Counted from the stretch's first letter, positions 6,724 through 16,097 are shown. The stretch is DNA of 64,000 bases from an uncultured Pseudomonadales bacterium (GCA_958296025.1 OY282430.1:2294001-2358000), one strand, 5' to 3'. Numbers and translations are program-made. The notes: generated by a model from the sequence alone, not told the origin.

Positions 6724-9024
6724 TCACAGGTCCCAACGTGCCCGGAAGTTCACGCGGCGCGGCTCGTTGTAGTAGAAGGTTCCCGCCAACACCGAGTGTT
6801 GAACGAGTTCGTTGTTGCAATTGTCGCATTCCAAGGTGAACCGCAGGTTCTCGCCAACGCCTAAGGTGAGGCCGGCGTTGAGCTGGCCGGTGTCCCCCAT
6901 GTGACCGTTGGGCAGACCATTGGTGGTCACGTTCATCTCGCTGTTGCGTCGATAGTTGACGGAGGCGGCGAGGTGGCCGTTCAGCGCGGGAATGTCGAAG
7001 CGGTAGCTGCCGCCAATGGCGAGGGTGAAGTCCGGTGAGCGGGTCGGGGGCGCCACCTCGCAGTCCCCATCCACGATGCCTCGACCGGCGGCGCTGGCGT
7101 CCCCGGCAAGGCAGCGCTGAATCTGCGCTTGAATGGCGGCGCCAGGCTTCTGCTCCGCGTCCTGAATGCCCAAGGAGGCGTAGAGGCTAAGTTGCTCGGT
7201 CGGCGCCAAGGTCAGATCGAGCTCCACGCCGTTGTTCTCCAAGTCTGCGAAGTTTTGCGTGATGAAGGCGATGGAGCCGTTGGCCCGGGTGAAGGCGGAA
7301 GGCACCTGAAAGTCCTCCGCCTCCATGAAGAAGGCGGTGAGGTTCAGGCGCAGGCGCCGGTCCCACCATTCGGAGCGCAAGCCAACCTCCCAAGAACTGA
7401 CACGCTCCGGGTCGAAGGGAAGCAGTTCCTCAGCCGAGGTGCCCCGGGCGTTCCAACCGCCGGACTTGAAGCCTTCCGTATAGGAAGCAAAGGCCATGAG
7501 GTCGTCGTTCAGACGGTACTGCACCGCCACGCGGGGAGTGAAGATGCTCTCGTTTAGCTCGGTGTCGATGCCTAGGGCCTCCAGGTTGGCGGTGTTCAGC
7601 TCAGTGCCCGGCGCCGCCCCAAAGATCAGGATGTTGGAATAGGGGTTGTTGGCCGCCAAGGCCGGCTTGAAGTCTTGATAGTCCAGTTCCTTTTCCTCCT
7701 TGGTCCAGCGCCCCCCCAAGGTGACGGTCAGCTGCTCCGTAAAGCGCATGTCCCCTTGGGCGTACAGGGCGAAGGAGAAGACGTCGTTTTGCAGCATCCG
7801 GTCGGCCAGCAGCAGGTTGCCGAAGGACAAGGCGAACACGTCGGAGAAATCCGTGTCGTTCTTCTCATCGAAGTAGAACAGGCCGGCGACCAGATCCAGC
7901 CGATCGTCCATCAGGCTGTTGGTGAGCTTCACCTCCTGGGAGAACTGGGTGTGGTCGCCGTCGTTGGCGATGGTGAAGCCGCCCACCGGGCCAGTGCCGT
8001 CAAAAAAGTCGATGATGAACTTCTGCGACAGGCTGCGATAGGCGGTGATGAACTCCAGAGAGCCCAAGGCAGTGCCCCAATTGAGGTTGGAGCTCAGGGC
8101 CCAGCTCTCCACGTTGTTGCCAAGTCCTTCGCTACGGCTTAGCTGCTCCAAGGTGCCTGCGGAGCGGGATGCGCGAATGCTCACCTGAGAATAGCGGTTG
8201 TCCGTGTTGTCGGTGATGCCGTTGTCCTGGGGGCGCTGGAAGGCGGAAAGGCCTCCGAAGGTGTTGAGCATGTTTAGGTTGTCGTCTTGGATGGCTTCGA
8301 CGGAGAGATCCCAAACCACGGCCTCAGAGGGCAGCAGCCGTAAATCCCCGCGGACGCCCCAGGTCTCCTGGCCGTTGAGTTTCTGGCCAGTGGCGCGGTT
8401 TTTCACATAGCCATCCTCGTTGATGTAAAAGGCGGACAGCTTGGACAGCGCCTGATCGCCAAGGGGCAGGTCGGCGCTGGCGCGCCCGAACCAACGGCCG
8501 AAGTCCCCGCCGCCGGCTTCCATGAAGAAACGCCGCTCTTCGCTGGGCTTCCTCATGTGCATCAGCACGGCGCCGCCAGTGGTGTTGCGCCCGAACAGGG
8601 TGCCCTGCGGACCGCGCACCACCTCCACCCGCTCCACGTCGAAGAAGGCGACGTTGTTGCCGTTCTGCCGGGCGACGTAAACGTTGTCCACATAGGTGCC
8701 CACGGGCGGGTCGAAAGTGGCGATGGACTCCGTGTTGCCCAAACCGCGCAGATAGTAGGCGTTGGCGGTGCCGAGGCCGGTGTTGTTGGTGCCGAACAGA
8801 TTGGGGACGTAGTGGATGATGTCCAAAGGCTCGTCGATCTGCCGGGCGTTCAGCGCCTCCTCGTCCAGCACGGTGAGGGCGAGAGGCACATCCTGCAGGG
8901 ACTGCTCCCGCCGCTGGGCGGTGACCACCACTTCCTCGATCTGCGCGAAGGAGGGCGCGGGAGGGAAAGCCCAAGTCAGGACCGCGCATAGGAATGCAAG
9001 CGCATTGCGGGATGGGGATTTCAT
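6724..9024 (-). CDS. TonB-dependent outer-membrane receptor 1
   Basis: A 766-residue outer-membrane receptor that imports a ligand with energy from TonB-ExbBD. A Sec signal (MKSPSRNALAFLCAVL to PSFA) is followed by a TonB-box/plug start IEEVVVTAQRREQSLQDV. The plug contains NLFGTNNTG, YLRGLGN, PPVGTYVDNVY and the conserved VERVEVVRGPQGTLFGRNTTGGAV. The remainder is a 22-strand barrel with typical LGGRWTKEEKELDY, FTPRVAVQYRL and YTEGFKSGGWNARG segments. The ATG at 9024 was preferred to that at 9090 because it gives a clean signal peptide. The substrate cannot be read from sequence; this 'VVVTAQRR' subgroup often imports hydrophobic or aromatic compounds, and neighbours include an MFS carrier and SnoaL-like proteins. 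Confidence 0.9.
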   Translation of the reverse strand: MKSPSRNALAFLCAVLTWAFPPAPSFAQIEEVVVTAQRREQSLQDVPLALTVLDEEALNARQIDEPLDIIHYVPNLFGTNNTGLGTANAYYLRGLGNTESIATFDPPVGTYVDNVYVARQNGNNVAFFDVERVEVVRGPQGTLFGRNTTGGAVLMHMRKPSEERRFFMEAGGGDFGRWFGRASADLPLGDQALSKLSAFYINEDGYVKNRATGQKLNGQETWGVRGDLRLLPSEAVVWDLSVEAIQDDNLNMLNTFGGLSAFQRPQDNGITDNTDNRYSQVSIRASRSAGTLEQLSRSEGLGNNVESWALSSNLNWGTALGSLEFITAYRSLSQKFIIDFFDGTGPVGGFTIANDGDHTQFSQEVKLTNSLMDDRLDLVAGLFYFDEKNDTDFSDVFALSFGNLLLADRMLQNDVFSFALYAQGDMRFTEQLTVTLGGRWTKEEKELDYQDFKPALAANNPYSNILIFGAAPGTELNTANLEALGIDTELNESIFTPRVAVQYRLNDDLMAFASYTEGFKSGGWNARGTSAEELLPFDPERVSSWEVGLRSEWWDRRLRLNLTAFFMEAEDFQVPSAFTRANGSIAFITQNFADLENNGVELDLTLAPTEQLSLYASLGIQDAEQKPGAAIQAQIQRCLAGDASAAGRGIVDGDCEVAPPTRSPDFTLAIGGSYRFDIPALNGHLAASVNYRRNSEMNVTTNGLPNGHMGDTGQLNAGLTLGVGENLRFTLECDNCNNELVQHSVLAGTFYYNEPRRVNFRARWDL

Positions 9025-9289
9025 GGCTTGTGATTCTCCGTTGTCAGTGGGACTAGGCGGCGGAGCCTTCGCTTCGCGACGCTTTGCCATATTGACCTAT
9101 TGATAGGTGAATAGCAACCGATACTTCCTCGTGCCCAGGCTCATCTCCAGGTCCCACGCACCCATCGGCAGTGGGGTGGAGAGCTCAAAAGCGCCCGGAA
9201 CGCATCTGCCAAAAACACTTGACGGCTCTCCGCCAAACGGGCTTCCTCCTCAGCGGAGAGGGGTTGGCTCTCCACCGAGCCGGCAGCGA

Positions 9290-10504
9290 TCAGGCGCGCC
9301 CCTTCCAAGCCCCGAAGCCGAACCACTGAATGCCTTCGGTCAACCGCCCCGTCTTGTCACTGAACCTGAGTTCGTCGCCAGCCACAACCGCGGCGAAGTC
9401 CCCCTCATCCATGTAGGTGTATTGGGGCGTGATGAACTGAAACAGCCGGTCCTCGGCGAAGCCCGCATCCAGGCAGAGCTGGGCGCAGCTCTGGTCCCGG
9501 AACGTCTTGTAGAAAGGCTCGTTGTTGTAGTAGGCGTCCCAGTCCAGGTAGAACGCATCGTAGGGAGACAGGCTGTCGTTGGGGGGCAGTTCCATGTGCA
9601 GCATCAGGCCGCCGGGGCGCAGCACCCGATGCGCCTCCGCCATGCAGGTGCCAATGTCCGCAACGGATAGTTCGTGCAGGAACATGGAGGAGAACACCAA
9701 ATCCAGGCTTGCGTCCGGAAAGTCCAGTGCGGTGGCGTCCATCTGCTTGAAATGCACCGCCACCCCCTGGCTGAGCGCACGCGCATGGCCGTAGCGCAGG
9801 CAGGGGGCGGCCACATCCACGGCCGTCACCTCCGCTTGCGGCCAAGCGTGCTTCCAGGCGCAGCTGTTGTGGCCGATCGTGCAGCCCACATCCAAGATTC
9901 TCTTTGGCTGGAACTTCGCGAACCGGTGCTTGACGTACTGGGCGAAAGAGTGGCCGATGTCGTCCAGGTTCTCACCCATCGCGCCGAAGGAGAACACGTT
10001 CAGGCCGTGGTCGTAAACCGCGCCGCCCAGCCACCCCATGCCCTCCTCCCGCCGATGATAGGAACCGGGCGCCAGATGCACATCCACATCAGCCACATTG
10101 CGCGGCAGGGGCAGGCTAGGATCCAGGCTGAGTGAGCCGCCGACCTGGGCCTGCCTCTCCTGCAACGCCTCAATGGTCTTGTCCACCTCCGGCGCCGCCT
10201 GCGCCAAGGGCCGCAGAACGCTGCGCCAGACCATTTCCTGGGCGTTGTAGCGCAGGCTGGAGTAGCACCGGAACAGAAGGTTCCCTTGCATGGCCGCATG
10301 CACTTGCGGGCCGCTGGCCGGTTCGGCGCCCGTGGCCCGCTCCACCTCTGGGGCCACGGAGACCTGATATTGCCGTTGCATGGCGGCGGCCAAGTCGTTC
10401 AGAACAAAGGCCCGCAGCCCCGACACGAAGGACTGCTTGGCAGCCTGCTCGCGGCTGCCCATGACATGCAGATCGTGCTGCAAGGGTTGAATCACAGCTG
10501 CCAT
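9290..10504 (-). CDS. Class I SAM-dependent methyltransferase
   Basis: A 404-residue protein with a class I methyltransferase domain in its C-terminal half. Motif I is ILDVGCTIGH at 203-212, the acidic end of strand 2 is TAVDVAAPCL near 229, and MDATALDFPDASLDLVFSSMFLHEL (motifs III-IV) lies near 255-280, with a motif V/post-motif HRVLRPGGLMLHMELP. The N-terminal 190 residues have no family I recognise and may hold the substrate. The start at 10504 has a very strong AAGGAGGAGG 6 nt upstream. It lies in the same direction as TonB receptor 1 and a SnoaL-like gene, suggesting a small catabolic or secondary-metabolite cluster. The substrate is unknown. Confidence 0.8.
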   Translation of the reverse strand: MAAVIQPLQHDLHVMGSREQAAKQSFVSGLRAFVLNDLAAAMQRQYQVSVAPEVERATGAEPASGPQVHAAMQGNLLFRCYSSLRYNAQEMVWRSVLRPLAQAAPEVDKTIEALQERQAQVGGSLSLDPSLPLPRNVADVDVHLAPGSYHRREEGMGWLGGAVYDHGLNVFSFGAMGENLDDIGHSFAQYVKHRFAKFQPKRILDVGCTIGHNSCAWKHAWPQAEVTAVDVAAPCLRYGHARALSQGVAVHFKQMDATALDFPDASLDLVFSSMFLHELSVADIGTCMAEAHRVLRPGGLMLHMELPPNDSLSPYDAFYLDWDAYYNNEPFYKTFRDQSCAQLCLDAGFAEDRLFQFITPQYTYMDEGDFAAVVAGDELRFSDKTGRLTEGIQWFGFGAWKGRA

Positions 10505-10869
10505 AGTTGCCTCCTCCTTAGATCTACATGCCTAGCGGTTGACGGGCTGCTAGGCACCGTGCCAAAGCCAGCCGAAAGGGGCGCGCGGCTTGTCGAACCT
10601 GAATTCTATGCCACAAAGCCCGCCTTTGCTGAACGAAGCCGTGCGATAGTCGCCAAACTCCAAGTCGGGCAGCAACTTCTTCCTTCGCCCTCGACACGCC
10701 CCAAAACTTGCCCACAGATCGCCGCAACGCCCTTGGCCGTCCAGACGATCTTGCCGCAACGCCTGTAGGCACCGGAAGCGACGGAGGTTGGCCTACCCCG
10801 GAACACCCAGCTCGGGCGACGTTGGCAAGCATGGAAGACATTGCAATGAGCATCAGGCGACAGGCGCCC
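10505..10869. other. Intergenic stretch, possible short relic
   Basis: No gene I can support. On the minus strand, bases 10550-10759 give a 69-residue open stretch whose end (KKLLPDLEFGDYRTASFSK, then IEFRFDKPRAPFGW) has coding-like composition but no recognised family. It could be the tail of a lost gene. The last bases before 10505 carry the methyltransferase ribosome-binding site. Confidence 0.3.
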
Positions 10870-11349
10870 TCATTCGTTCAGGTGGCGGCTGAGGTCGCCG
10901 GGGCTATCGATCAGGATTTGCCGCTCGGCGAGCTGCCAGCCGGCGATGGTGCGCTGGAATTGATCGACGTAGCGCCCGCCGGCGATGATCTCGTTGCGCC
11001 CGCCTAGATTTTGGTAAACGGTGAAAGTGCTGCGCACCTCTGCTTGGGTAACGGCGTTGTCGAACTCGAAGATCAGGTTGGTGGTGACGTGGCGGGTGCG
11101 GGGCGTGCATTGGCGACGCTGGTAGGGGGCGGGGTTTTCGTCCGCATCATAGAACTTAACGATCTTGGCGTACAGGTCCAAAACCGCTTGGGCACCCTGC
11201 ACCGGCTCGCCCACGGCTGGCTTGATGGCGCCGGCGGCGAACAGTTCAGCCAGCGTCTCAAGGTCGCCGCCGTCCAGCGCCTCCGCATAGCGGAAGATGA
11301 TGCCTTCAATGGCGAAGCGGGCTTGGGCGATGTTCTGGGAGCGATCCAT
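10870..11349 (-). CDS. SnoaL-like (NTF2-fold) protein 1
   Basis: A 159-residue SnoaL_4-type protein of the NTF2-like fold, a small alpha+beta cone seen in polyketide cyclases, dehydratases and non-haem oxygenase small subunits. The N-terminal helix (NIAQARFAIEGIIFRYAEALDGGDLETLAELF) is diagnostic, followed by the middle strands (RHVTTNLIFEFDN, AEVRSTFTVYQNLGG) and the C-terminal strands (GGRYVDQFQRTIAGWQLAERQILID). Its length is normal. It is probably co-transcribed with the methyltransferase downstream. The reaction is not determinable. Confidence 0.8.
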   Translation of the reverse strand: MDRSQNIAQARFAIEGIIFRYAEALDGGDLETLAELFAAGAIKPAVGEPVQGAQAVLDLYAKIVKFYDADENPAPYQRRQCTPRTRHVTTNLIFEFDNAVTQAEVRSTFTVYQNLGGRNEIIAGGRYVDQFQRTIAGWQLAERQILIDSPGDLSRHLNE

Positions 11350-11598
11350 GCTCTAGGATTCGCCTTGTTTCTACTTGTGGGTGGCTGCTTCGGAGCAACG
11401 CTTGGAAGACTCATCGGGCGTCCGCCTCAAACTGCGGCACGGTGACGTCGGCGATCCTCCCCATGCTTGACTCCCCAAACACGACATCTTGTGCTTATCA
11501 ATCAAGGGGCAACTCCCGCAGCGGCGACAAAGCCAAGTTGAACCGAACCCGGCGACAATGGCAAGTTACTTGCACCATCCAAAACAAGGGGGCGCGGC

Positions 11599-12192
11599 GT
11601 GAGCAGAATCAGCAAGATCGAGGCAGAGCACTGGGACCCGGGGCTTAGGGAAATGGCTAGGCCGGAGACCGCTACGCCCCTGGAGCAGGGGTTGACGCGC
11701 ATGTTCGCCCATTGCCCCGCCATCGCCAAGGGGCTGGCGGCGTTCGGCGGCTCCTTGAAGATGCACCGCAAGCTGCCGGATCGGTTGGTGGAGCTGGTGC
11801 GGCTGCGGGTGGCGTTCCACAACCAATGCCGCAGTTGCATGGCCATCCGCTATGCGGACGCGGTGGCCGCCGGCGTCACCGAGGACTTGGTGTGCGAACT
11901 GGCGGACCCGCCCAGGGCGCAAAACCTGACCGAGCAGGAGCAAGCCGCCCTAGCCTTCGCCGATCTGTTCGCCACCAACCACCTAGCCATTGACGACGAC
12001 ACCTACGCCGGCTTGCAGGCGCTCTTTGCGGAAGCGGAGGTGATGGAACTGGGCATGACCGTGGCCTTCTTCGTCGGCTTCGGGCGCTTGGCCGCCACCC
12101 TAGCCATGACCGAGGAGCTACCGGCCGCCTTTCAGGCGGAAAACAGCAAGCTTCTGACGCCTTGGAACGAAGAGTCCGTCGTGGTGCGTTAG
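11599..12192 (+). CDS. AhpD/carboxymuconolactone decarboxylase-like protein
   Basis: A 197-residue all-helical protein of the CMD/AhpD fold. The core ELVRLRVAFHNQCRSCMAIRYADAVAAG carries the AhpD-type redox motif CxxC (Cys77, Cys80) with the downstream conserved acidic/Tyr positions. AhpD-like proteins act as thiol peroxidase partners or disulfide reductases, and some have decarboxylase-like roles. The start is GTG (11599) with a weak GGGGCG ribosome-binding site. It is divergent from the SnoaL-like gene and converges on the PIN toxin gene. Confidence 0.8.
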   Translation: MSRISKIEAEHWDPGLREMARPETATPLEQGLTRMFAHCPAIAKGLAAFGGSLKMHRKLPDRLVELVRLRVAFHNQCRSCMAIRYADAVAAGVTEDLVCELADPPRAQNLTEQEQAALAFADLFATNHLAIDDDTYAGLQALFAEAEVMELGMTVAFFVGFGRLAATLAMTEELPAAFQAENSKLLTPWNEESVVVR

Positions 12193-12214
12193 GCGGTTTG
12201 CCAAGCCAACCGCC
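12192..12214. terminator. Possible bidirectional terminator hairpin
   Basis: A perfect 7-bp stem, GGCGGTT / AACCGCC, with a 9-nt loop lies exactly between the stop codons of two convergent genes (AhpD-like, +; PIN toxin, -). There is no clear T-run, so intrinsic termination would be weak; position is the main support. Confidence 0.45.
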
Positions 12215-12217
12215 GAC

Positions 12218-12709
12218 TCAGCCTTCCCCGGCTCGCTTGAGCGCCGCTTGGAGGATTTCGGCGGAGACCCTGAAGTCCGTTGCTGTCAGTCTGTCAATGT
12301 AGTGGCGAATTTCAGGTATGAGGCCAGCGTTTTTGGCTTCCAGAATTACGCCAATCAAACCAGCAACAGAAACCCCATGTTCTTTGGCGTAGGATCGACC
12401 ACTACTCTCATCCATCAACACAAGGCAAGCATCCGGCTGTTCCAGCGCAAGCGTAAGGGTGGTTGCCTCCCCGTCGCCAAGATCCGCGAACTCGGCATCT
12501 ATGTGGCTCGGCACCACATCCACCCAACCTTTCTCCATGGCGGCGGCAAGCTCCACCGCGCCGGGCAACCCAACACCAGCCAATACTTCACGATGAACCG
12601 CTTCCGTAACGGTGATGCTTCCGAATAGTCCCCTTAGCAGATCGAATGCTTCAATGGCGGCAAGTCCAATCAACGGGCTTGCGTCGGCAATGACAAGCCT
12701 CCTGGCCAT
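12218..12709 (-). CDS. DUF3368 PIN-like toxin
   Basis: A 163-residue PIN-domain-like putative ribonuclease toxin of the DUF3368 type. The N-terminal signature VIADASPLIGLAAIEAFDLLRGLFGSI supplies the first catalytic Asp (residue 9), then TVTEAVHREVL, and the later acidic positions lie in DLGDGEATTLTLAL and LVLMDESSGRSYAKEHG. DUF3368 proteins are characteristically paired with UPF0175 antitoxins, and exactly that domain is encoded just upstream. A canonical AGAAGGAGG precedes the ATG. Confidence 0.8.
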   Translation of the reverse strand: MARRLVIADASPLIGLAAIEAFDLLRGLFGSITVTEAVHREVLAGVGLPGAVELAAAMEKGWVDVVPSHIDAEFADLGDGEATTLTLALEQPDACLVLMDESSGRSYAKEHGVSVAGLIGVILEAKNAGLIPEIRHYIDRLTATDFRVSAEILQAALKRAGEG

Positions 12710-12794
12710 AGGAACCTCCTTCTACTATGGATTTAGGTCTTCTATGTGTTCTGTTAGATCGCCACTGCTAAGTTTGGCTGCTGTTTTTGCTGAA

Positions 12795-13145
12795 CTAGGG
12801 CAACGCACCACTCCGCCAACCGGCCAGAACCTCCACATCCTCCTTTACACCGGCGGCTTCCCCCCGCACGACTGGAATGCCAAGCCGGGACACATGGCGG
12901 ATAAACTCCGCCAAAGGGATGCCCGAGAAATGGGCGGCTCGACCGAGGGAAAGGCACTGGTCGCGATACAGCGCCGCGGCGAGCGCTTGCCGAATGCCCG
13001 GCTCGGCGAGCATCGAGTCCTCATCAAGATGCACCAACAGCGCTTCAGGGCGGTCTCGGTTCAGCACCATGACGGGATGATCGCGGGCCGCCCGCAACGC
13101 TGCTGACGGGTTGTTCTTCAATTGACGGACATTGACGGCCTTCAT
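12795..13145 (-). CDS. Fused Phd-UPF0175 antitoxin
   Basis: A 116-residue protein joining two antitoxin modules. Residues 1-45 (MKAVNVRQLKNNPSAALRAA, then HPVMVLNRDRPEALLVHLD) match the Phd/YefM DNA-binding fold. Residues 50-106 (IRQALAAALYRDQCLSLGRA, HFSGIPLAEFIRHVSRLGIPVVR, EDVEVL) match UPF0175, whose members are the usual partners of DUF3368 PIN toxins. It precedes the PIN gene by 86 bp on the same strand. An extended start at 13205 is in frame but adds residues unlike the family. The likely roles are toxin neutralisation by the UPF0175 part and operon repression by the Phd part; this division is inference. Confidence 0.75.
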   Translation of the reverse strand: MKAVNVRQLKNNPSAALRAARDHPVMVLNRDRPEALLVHLDEDSMLAEPGIRQALAAALYRDQCLSLGRAAHFSGIPLAEFIRHVSRLGIPVVRGEAAGVKEDVEVLAGWRSGALP

Positions 13146-13174
13146 CAAGCGCCCCACTCGTCGTTCGTGGAAAC

Positions 13175-14551
13175 CTAGGGTAGGCGCAAACCGGGGTGGG
13201 TACAAGCCGAGACGTTGCCGGCCGCCCTACGCGCCTCCAGTTGCGCCCGCAGTTCGGCGTGCCGAGCCTCCGTGATCGGGTAGTTCCAGACGATTGCGCC
13301 GGCGGATAGGAAGAAGACCGAAGGGAGCACCGCGAACAGCAGCCGCAAGCCCAGCAATGGCCCCTCGCCGTTGACCGCGTTCGGCGCCGCATCAAAGCCG
13401 ACCAGGGCCAAGCTGGCCAAGGCCAGCCAAGCGCCGAAGGCGGCGGAGGACTTGAAGGTGAACGACCACACCGAAAAGAACTGGGCGGCACGGCTTTCCC
13501 CGCTCTGCAGGCTGTCCAGGTCGATCACGTCGGCCTTCATGGAGTTCGGCAACATGGCGGAGAAGCCGCCGGCGGCGAAGCCGGTGACCAGGGTGACCGG
13601 CAGCATCCACCAAAAGTCGCCGGCGCCCAACAGCATGTAGAACGGATGCACAGCCGCGATGAGCGCGTAGGAGGCCACATAGGCGCGGTGCTTGCCGATG
13701 CGTGCGGACGCCCGCACCCACAGGGGAATGGCGGCGAAGTTGGCCAAGTAGAAGAACGTCAGCATGAAGATGGCCTGCTCCTCCGCCCCCAGCACGAAGG
13801 CGATGAAGAACAGGTAGAGCGGCGTAGTGATGGCCAATCCAGCCTGCCCCAGCATGAACGACAGCACCAGCCGCTTGAACGGGCCATTCGCAAACATCAG
13901 CTTCAGGCCCCGCCACACCGGAATTTGGCTGCGCTCCCGCGCCCCGCCTTCCGGCACCCGCGTTACGGTGAGCAGGACGCAGGCCGGCATCAGGGCCAGC
14001 ATGGTGAAGCCGACAACCTCCAGGACCGCAGCACTGCCGCCGATGCCGAACAGCAACAGCGCCAGCGCTGGCGCAAGCTGCGCCACCAAGCTGCCCACCA
14101 CGCCCATCATGGAGCGCCAGCCGGTGATGCGGGAGCGCTCGTTGTAGTCCGGCGACAGCTCCGCCGCCCAAGCGTAGTAGGGAATGAGCATCATGGTCGT
14201 GCCGGCCGACACCACCATCATCCAAGCCAGCATGTGCAGGGCGCCGGCGCCCTGCGGCGGCATAAAGAGATTGTAGATGCCGATCATCATGATCGGCGCG
14301 GCCAGCGCCAGCCAAGGGCGGCGGCGGCCCCAAGGGGTTTCGGTGCGGTCGCTGACGTAGCCCATCAGCGGATCGGTCACCAAGTCAAAGATGCGCACCG
14401 CTAGAATGATGTTGGCCGCCAGCGCCAAGGGAACGCCCATTTCGCTGGTGTAGAATTTTGGGATGAACACCAAGGCCGGGAAGATGGACATCATCAACGG
14501 CACCTCGGTGAGGCTGTAGTGGAAAAGCGTTGAGCGCTTCAGTGTCTGCAA
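13175..14551 (-). CDS. GPH-family (MelB-like) MFS cation symporter
   Basis: About 458 residues with 12 hydrophobic segments. The diagnostic GPH signature is DPLMGYVSDRTETPWGRRRPW after the second segment, and the second half has the corresponding loop (PNSMKADVIDLDSLQSGESR). GPH carriers move glycosides, glucuronides and other polar solutes with H+ or Na+. I chose a TTG start at 14551 (LQTLKRSTLFHYSLTEVP) because it is preceded by GGGAGGGA and gives the family's normal N-terminus; an in-frame ATG at 14653 would add 34 residues of Arg/Gly-rich sequence. Its presence beside TonB receptor 1 suggests an uptake pathway. Confidence 0.85.
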   Translation of the reverse strand: MQTLKRSTLFHYSLTEVPLMMSIFPALVFIPKFYTSEMGVPLALAANIILAVRIFDLVTDPLMGYVSDRTETPWGRRRPWLALAAPIMMIGIYNLFMPPQGAGALHMLAWMMVVSAGTTMMLIPYYAWAAELSPDYNERSRITGWRSMMGVVGSLVAQLAPALALLLFGIGGSAAVLEVVGFTMLALMPACVLLTVTRVPEGGARERSQIPVWRGLKLMFANGPFKRLVLSFMLGQAGLAITTPLYLFFIAFVLGAEEQAIFMLTFFYLANFAAIPLWVRASARIGKHRAYVASYALIAAVHPFYMLLGAGDFWWMLPVTLVTGFAAGGFSAMLPNSMKADVIDLDSLQSGESRAAQFFSVWSFTFKSSAAFGAWLALASLALVGFDAAPNAVNGEGPLLGLRLLFAVLPSVFFLSAGAIVWNYPITEARHAELRAQLEARRAAGNVSACTHPGLRLP

Positions 14552-14746
14552 ACGAAATTCCCTCCCACCGGATGCGGCGCCGGCGCGGCGACGCCCTGAA
14601 GCGAAAAGACGGAAGGCGCACCTAAGCAGCCCCTTCGCCAAAGCCAACTCCAAGCGTTCGCCGTTCCAACGCCCGCCAATGTTATCCGGAGCGGCTCTGT
14701 CGCGAGCTTTTTTCTGACCGGCAAGGCCAAGCCGACGCGATGCGGC

Positions 14747-14935
14747 CTAGCCAGCGTGGGCGGCGGCAGCACCGCGACGCCGAAGCGGGCACCGGGGGCG
14801 TCCCAAGGTCTGATCGCACCTCGCGCACTCGGCCTCGAAGTTGTCCAAAATCTTGTGCAGCACGGTGTCGGGAATCGGCTCGTCGGCAAATTCCCGCGCC
14901 GCGAAGGGGGTTCGCATAACGTCATACAGTTCCAT
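14747..14935 (-). pseudogene. Nitroreductase N-terminal remnant
   Basis: MELYDVMRTPFAAREFADEPIPDTVLHKILDN is the standard beginning of FMN-dependent nitroreductase-family proteins (FMN-binding Arg in the FAAREF segment). The usual continuation with APSGGNxQ-type FMN contacts is missing: the frame turns into Arg/Cys-rich sequence and stops after about 62 residues, against 190-220 for the family. This is a truncated remnant between the MFS gene and the ZIP gene. Confidence 0.65.
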
Positions 14936-15031
14936 GGCGTCCTCGCCGGTACTTGGCAACCTGTGCCGTTGTAGCGTACGTGAACCCGCCGTGGCCTTAT
15001 GCGACGGAAAACTTCTGTCCCACGGAGTCGG

Positions 15032-15883
15032 CTACATCCAAATCCCCAGCACCGCCATGCTGGCCAAGCCGGCAATAACCAATACGAATTTGAGGAACCG
15101 GTCGCGGTCGCGCAGCGGCATCGCCACATCGCCCTCACCCGTCAAAGCGCTGCTGACGAAATGCGCAACCCGGTCGTCGAACCGGGACATCTCGGCATCG
15201 ATGACATCCAAAATCGCCACGTAAATGAAGGTGCCCGCCGCCAGTGCCATAAAGCTGCCCTCGACCAGTGTGGCGGCCTGATCCCTGAGCAGATTCGAGG
15301 CGACCGTGCCCAGTAGGATTCCCAGCGGCGTCATCAGAACGAAGACCCCAAGAATCACCCTGAGCCGTGTCTTGCCGGCACCGGCGGAATGTGCGCTCAC
15401 CATGAGGGCGAAGGCGGCGGAACCCTTGTGGAATAGAATCCCAATCATGACAAGCACCGAGGTGGCGACTTCCGGCTCGAGCCCAAGGGCGATGCCCGCG
15501 ATGATGGAGTGGATCGACAGCACCACCAGCAGTACAACCGGATAGACCGGCTGCCGCGACCCAACAGCCCGTTCCGAGCCCTGCGCACGGGCACTCTCGA
15601 ACAGCACACGGTCAACGAGCAGCAAAACGCCGACACCGAAAGCCGCCAAAAGCGCCGCCAAGGGGTAGTCGACGATGTCTTCCAGAGCTTCCGCGGCTTC
15701 CGGCAGCAAATGAATGAAACCCGCCCCGAGAAAGATGCCGCCCGCCAAGGCGTTGCCAAGTGACAGAAAGCGGCGGCTCGCCTGATGGCGGGCCGCCAAC
15801 AGCGGGACGATGCCCCCGACAATCCCGATAGCGAGAGTTACCAGGGCGGCAATGGCTTTGATGGCAACTAGCGACATACTCAT
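15032..15883 (-). CDS. ZIP-family divalent metal transporter
   Basis: A 283-residue membrane protein with eight hydrophobic segments. The ZIP metal path is recognisable: HLLPEA near the end of segment 2, HSIIAGIALGLE in segment 4 and HKGSAAFAL in segment 5 carry the conserved His/Glu ligands. Family members import Zn2+, Fe2+ or other divalent ions. It stands alone, divergent from the second SnoaL-like gene. No Zur or Fur box was evident upstream. Confidence 0.85.
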   Translation of the reverse strand: MSMSLVAIKAIAALVTLAIGIVGGIVPLLAARHQASRRFLSLGNALAGGIFLGAGFIHLLPEAAEALEDIVDYPLAALLAAFGVGVLLLVDRVLFESARAQGSERAVGSRQPVYPVVLLVVLSIHSIIAGIALGLEPEVATSVLVMIGILFHKGSAAFALMVSAHSAGAGKTRLRVILGVFVLMTPLGILLGTVASNLLRDQAATLVEGSFMALAAGTFIYVAILDVIDAEMSRFDDRVAHFVSSALTGEGDVAMPLRDRDRFLKFVLVIAGLASMAVLGIWM

Positions 15884-16097
15884 TCCAGCCCGGCGCGGAA
15901 ACGGACAGAATCCGCCTCAACCCTTGAATTCGGCGATGCGGTCTTGACCACGCCGAACCCCGAGAGCGGCACAGTGTGCGGGACTTGCCTTTGTTCTGCA
16001 ACCAACTACGCTGACTGGCGGAATGTCTTTGCCGGCCCTCGCAGATGGGATGGCAAGGCCTTGGATCTGCGTTCACGGAAAACAAGAGGAGGCGCCC

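Noticed and set aside
9141-9326. 61-codon minus-strand frame overlapping the methyltransferase 3' end
   Set aside because: Unrecognised, out of frame with the gene it overlaps, no ribosome-binding site, and composition like a chance frame.
14539-15138. 199-codon minus-strand frame over the nitroreductase remnant
   Set aside because: Arg/Cys/Trp-rich out-of-frame translation overlapping the ZIP and MFS genes; the remnant in the other frame explains the region.
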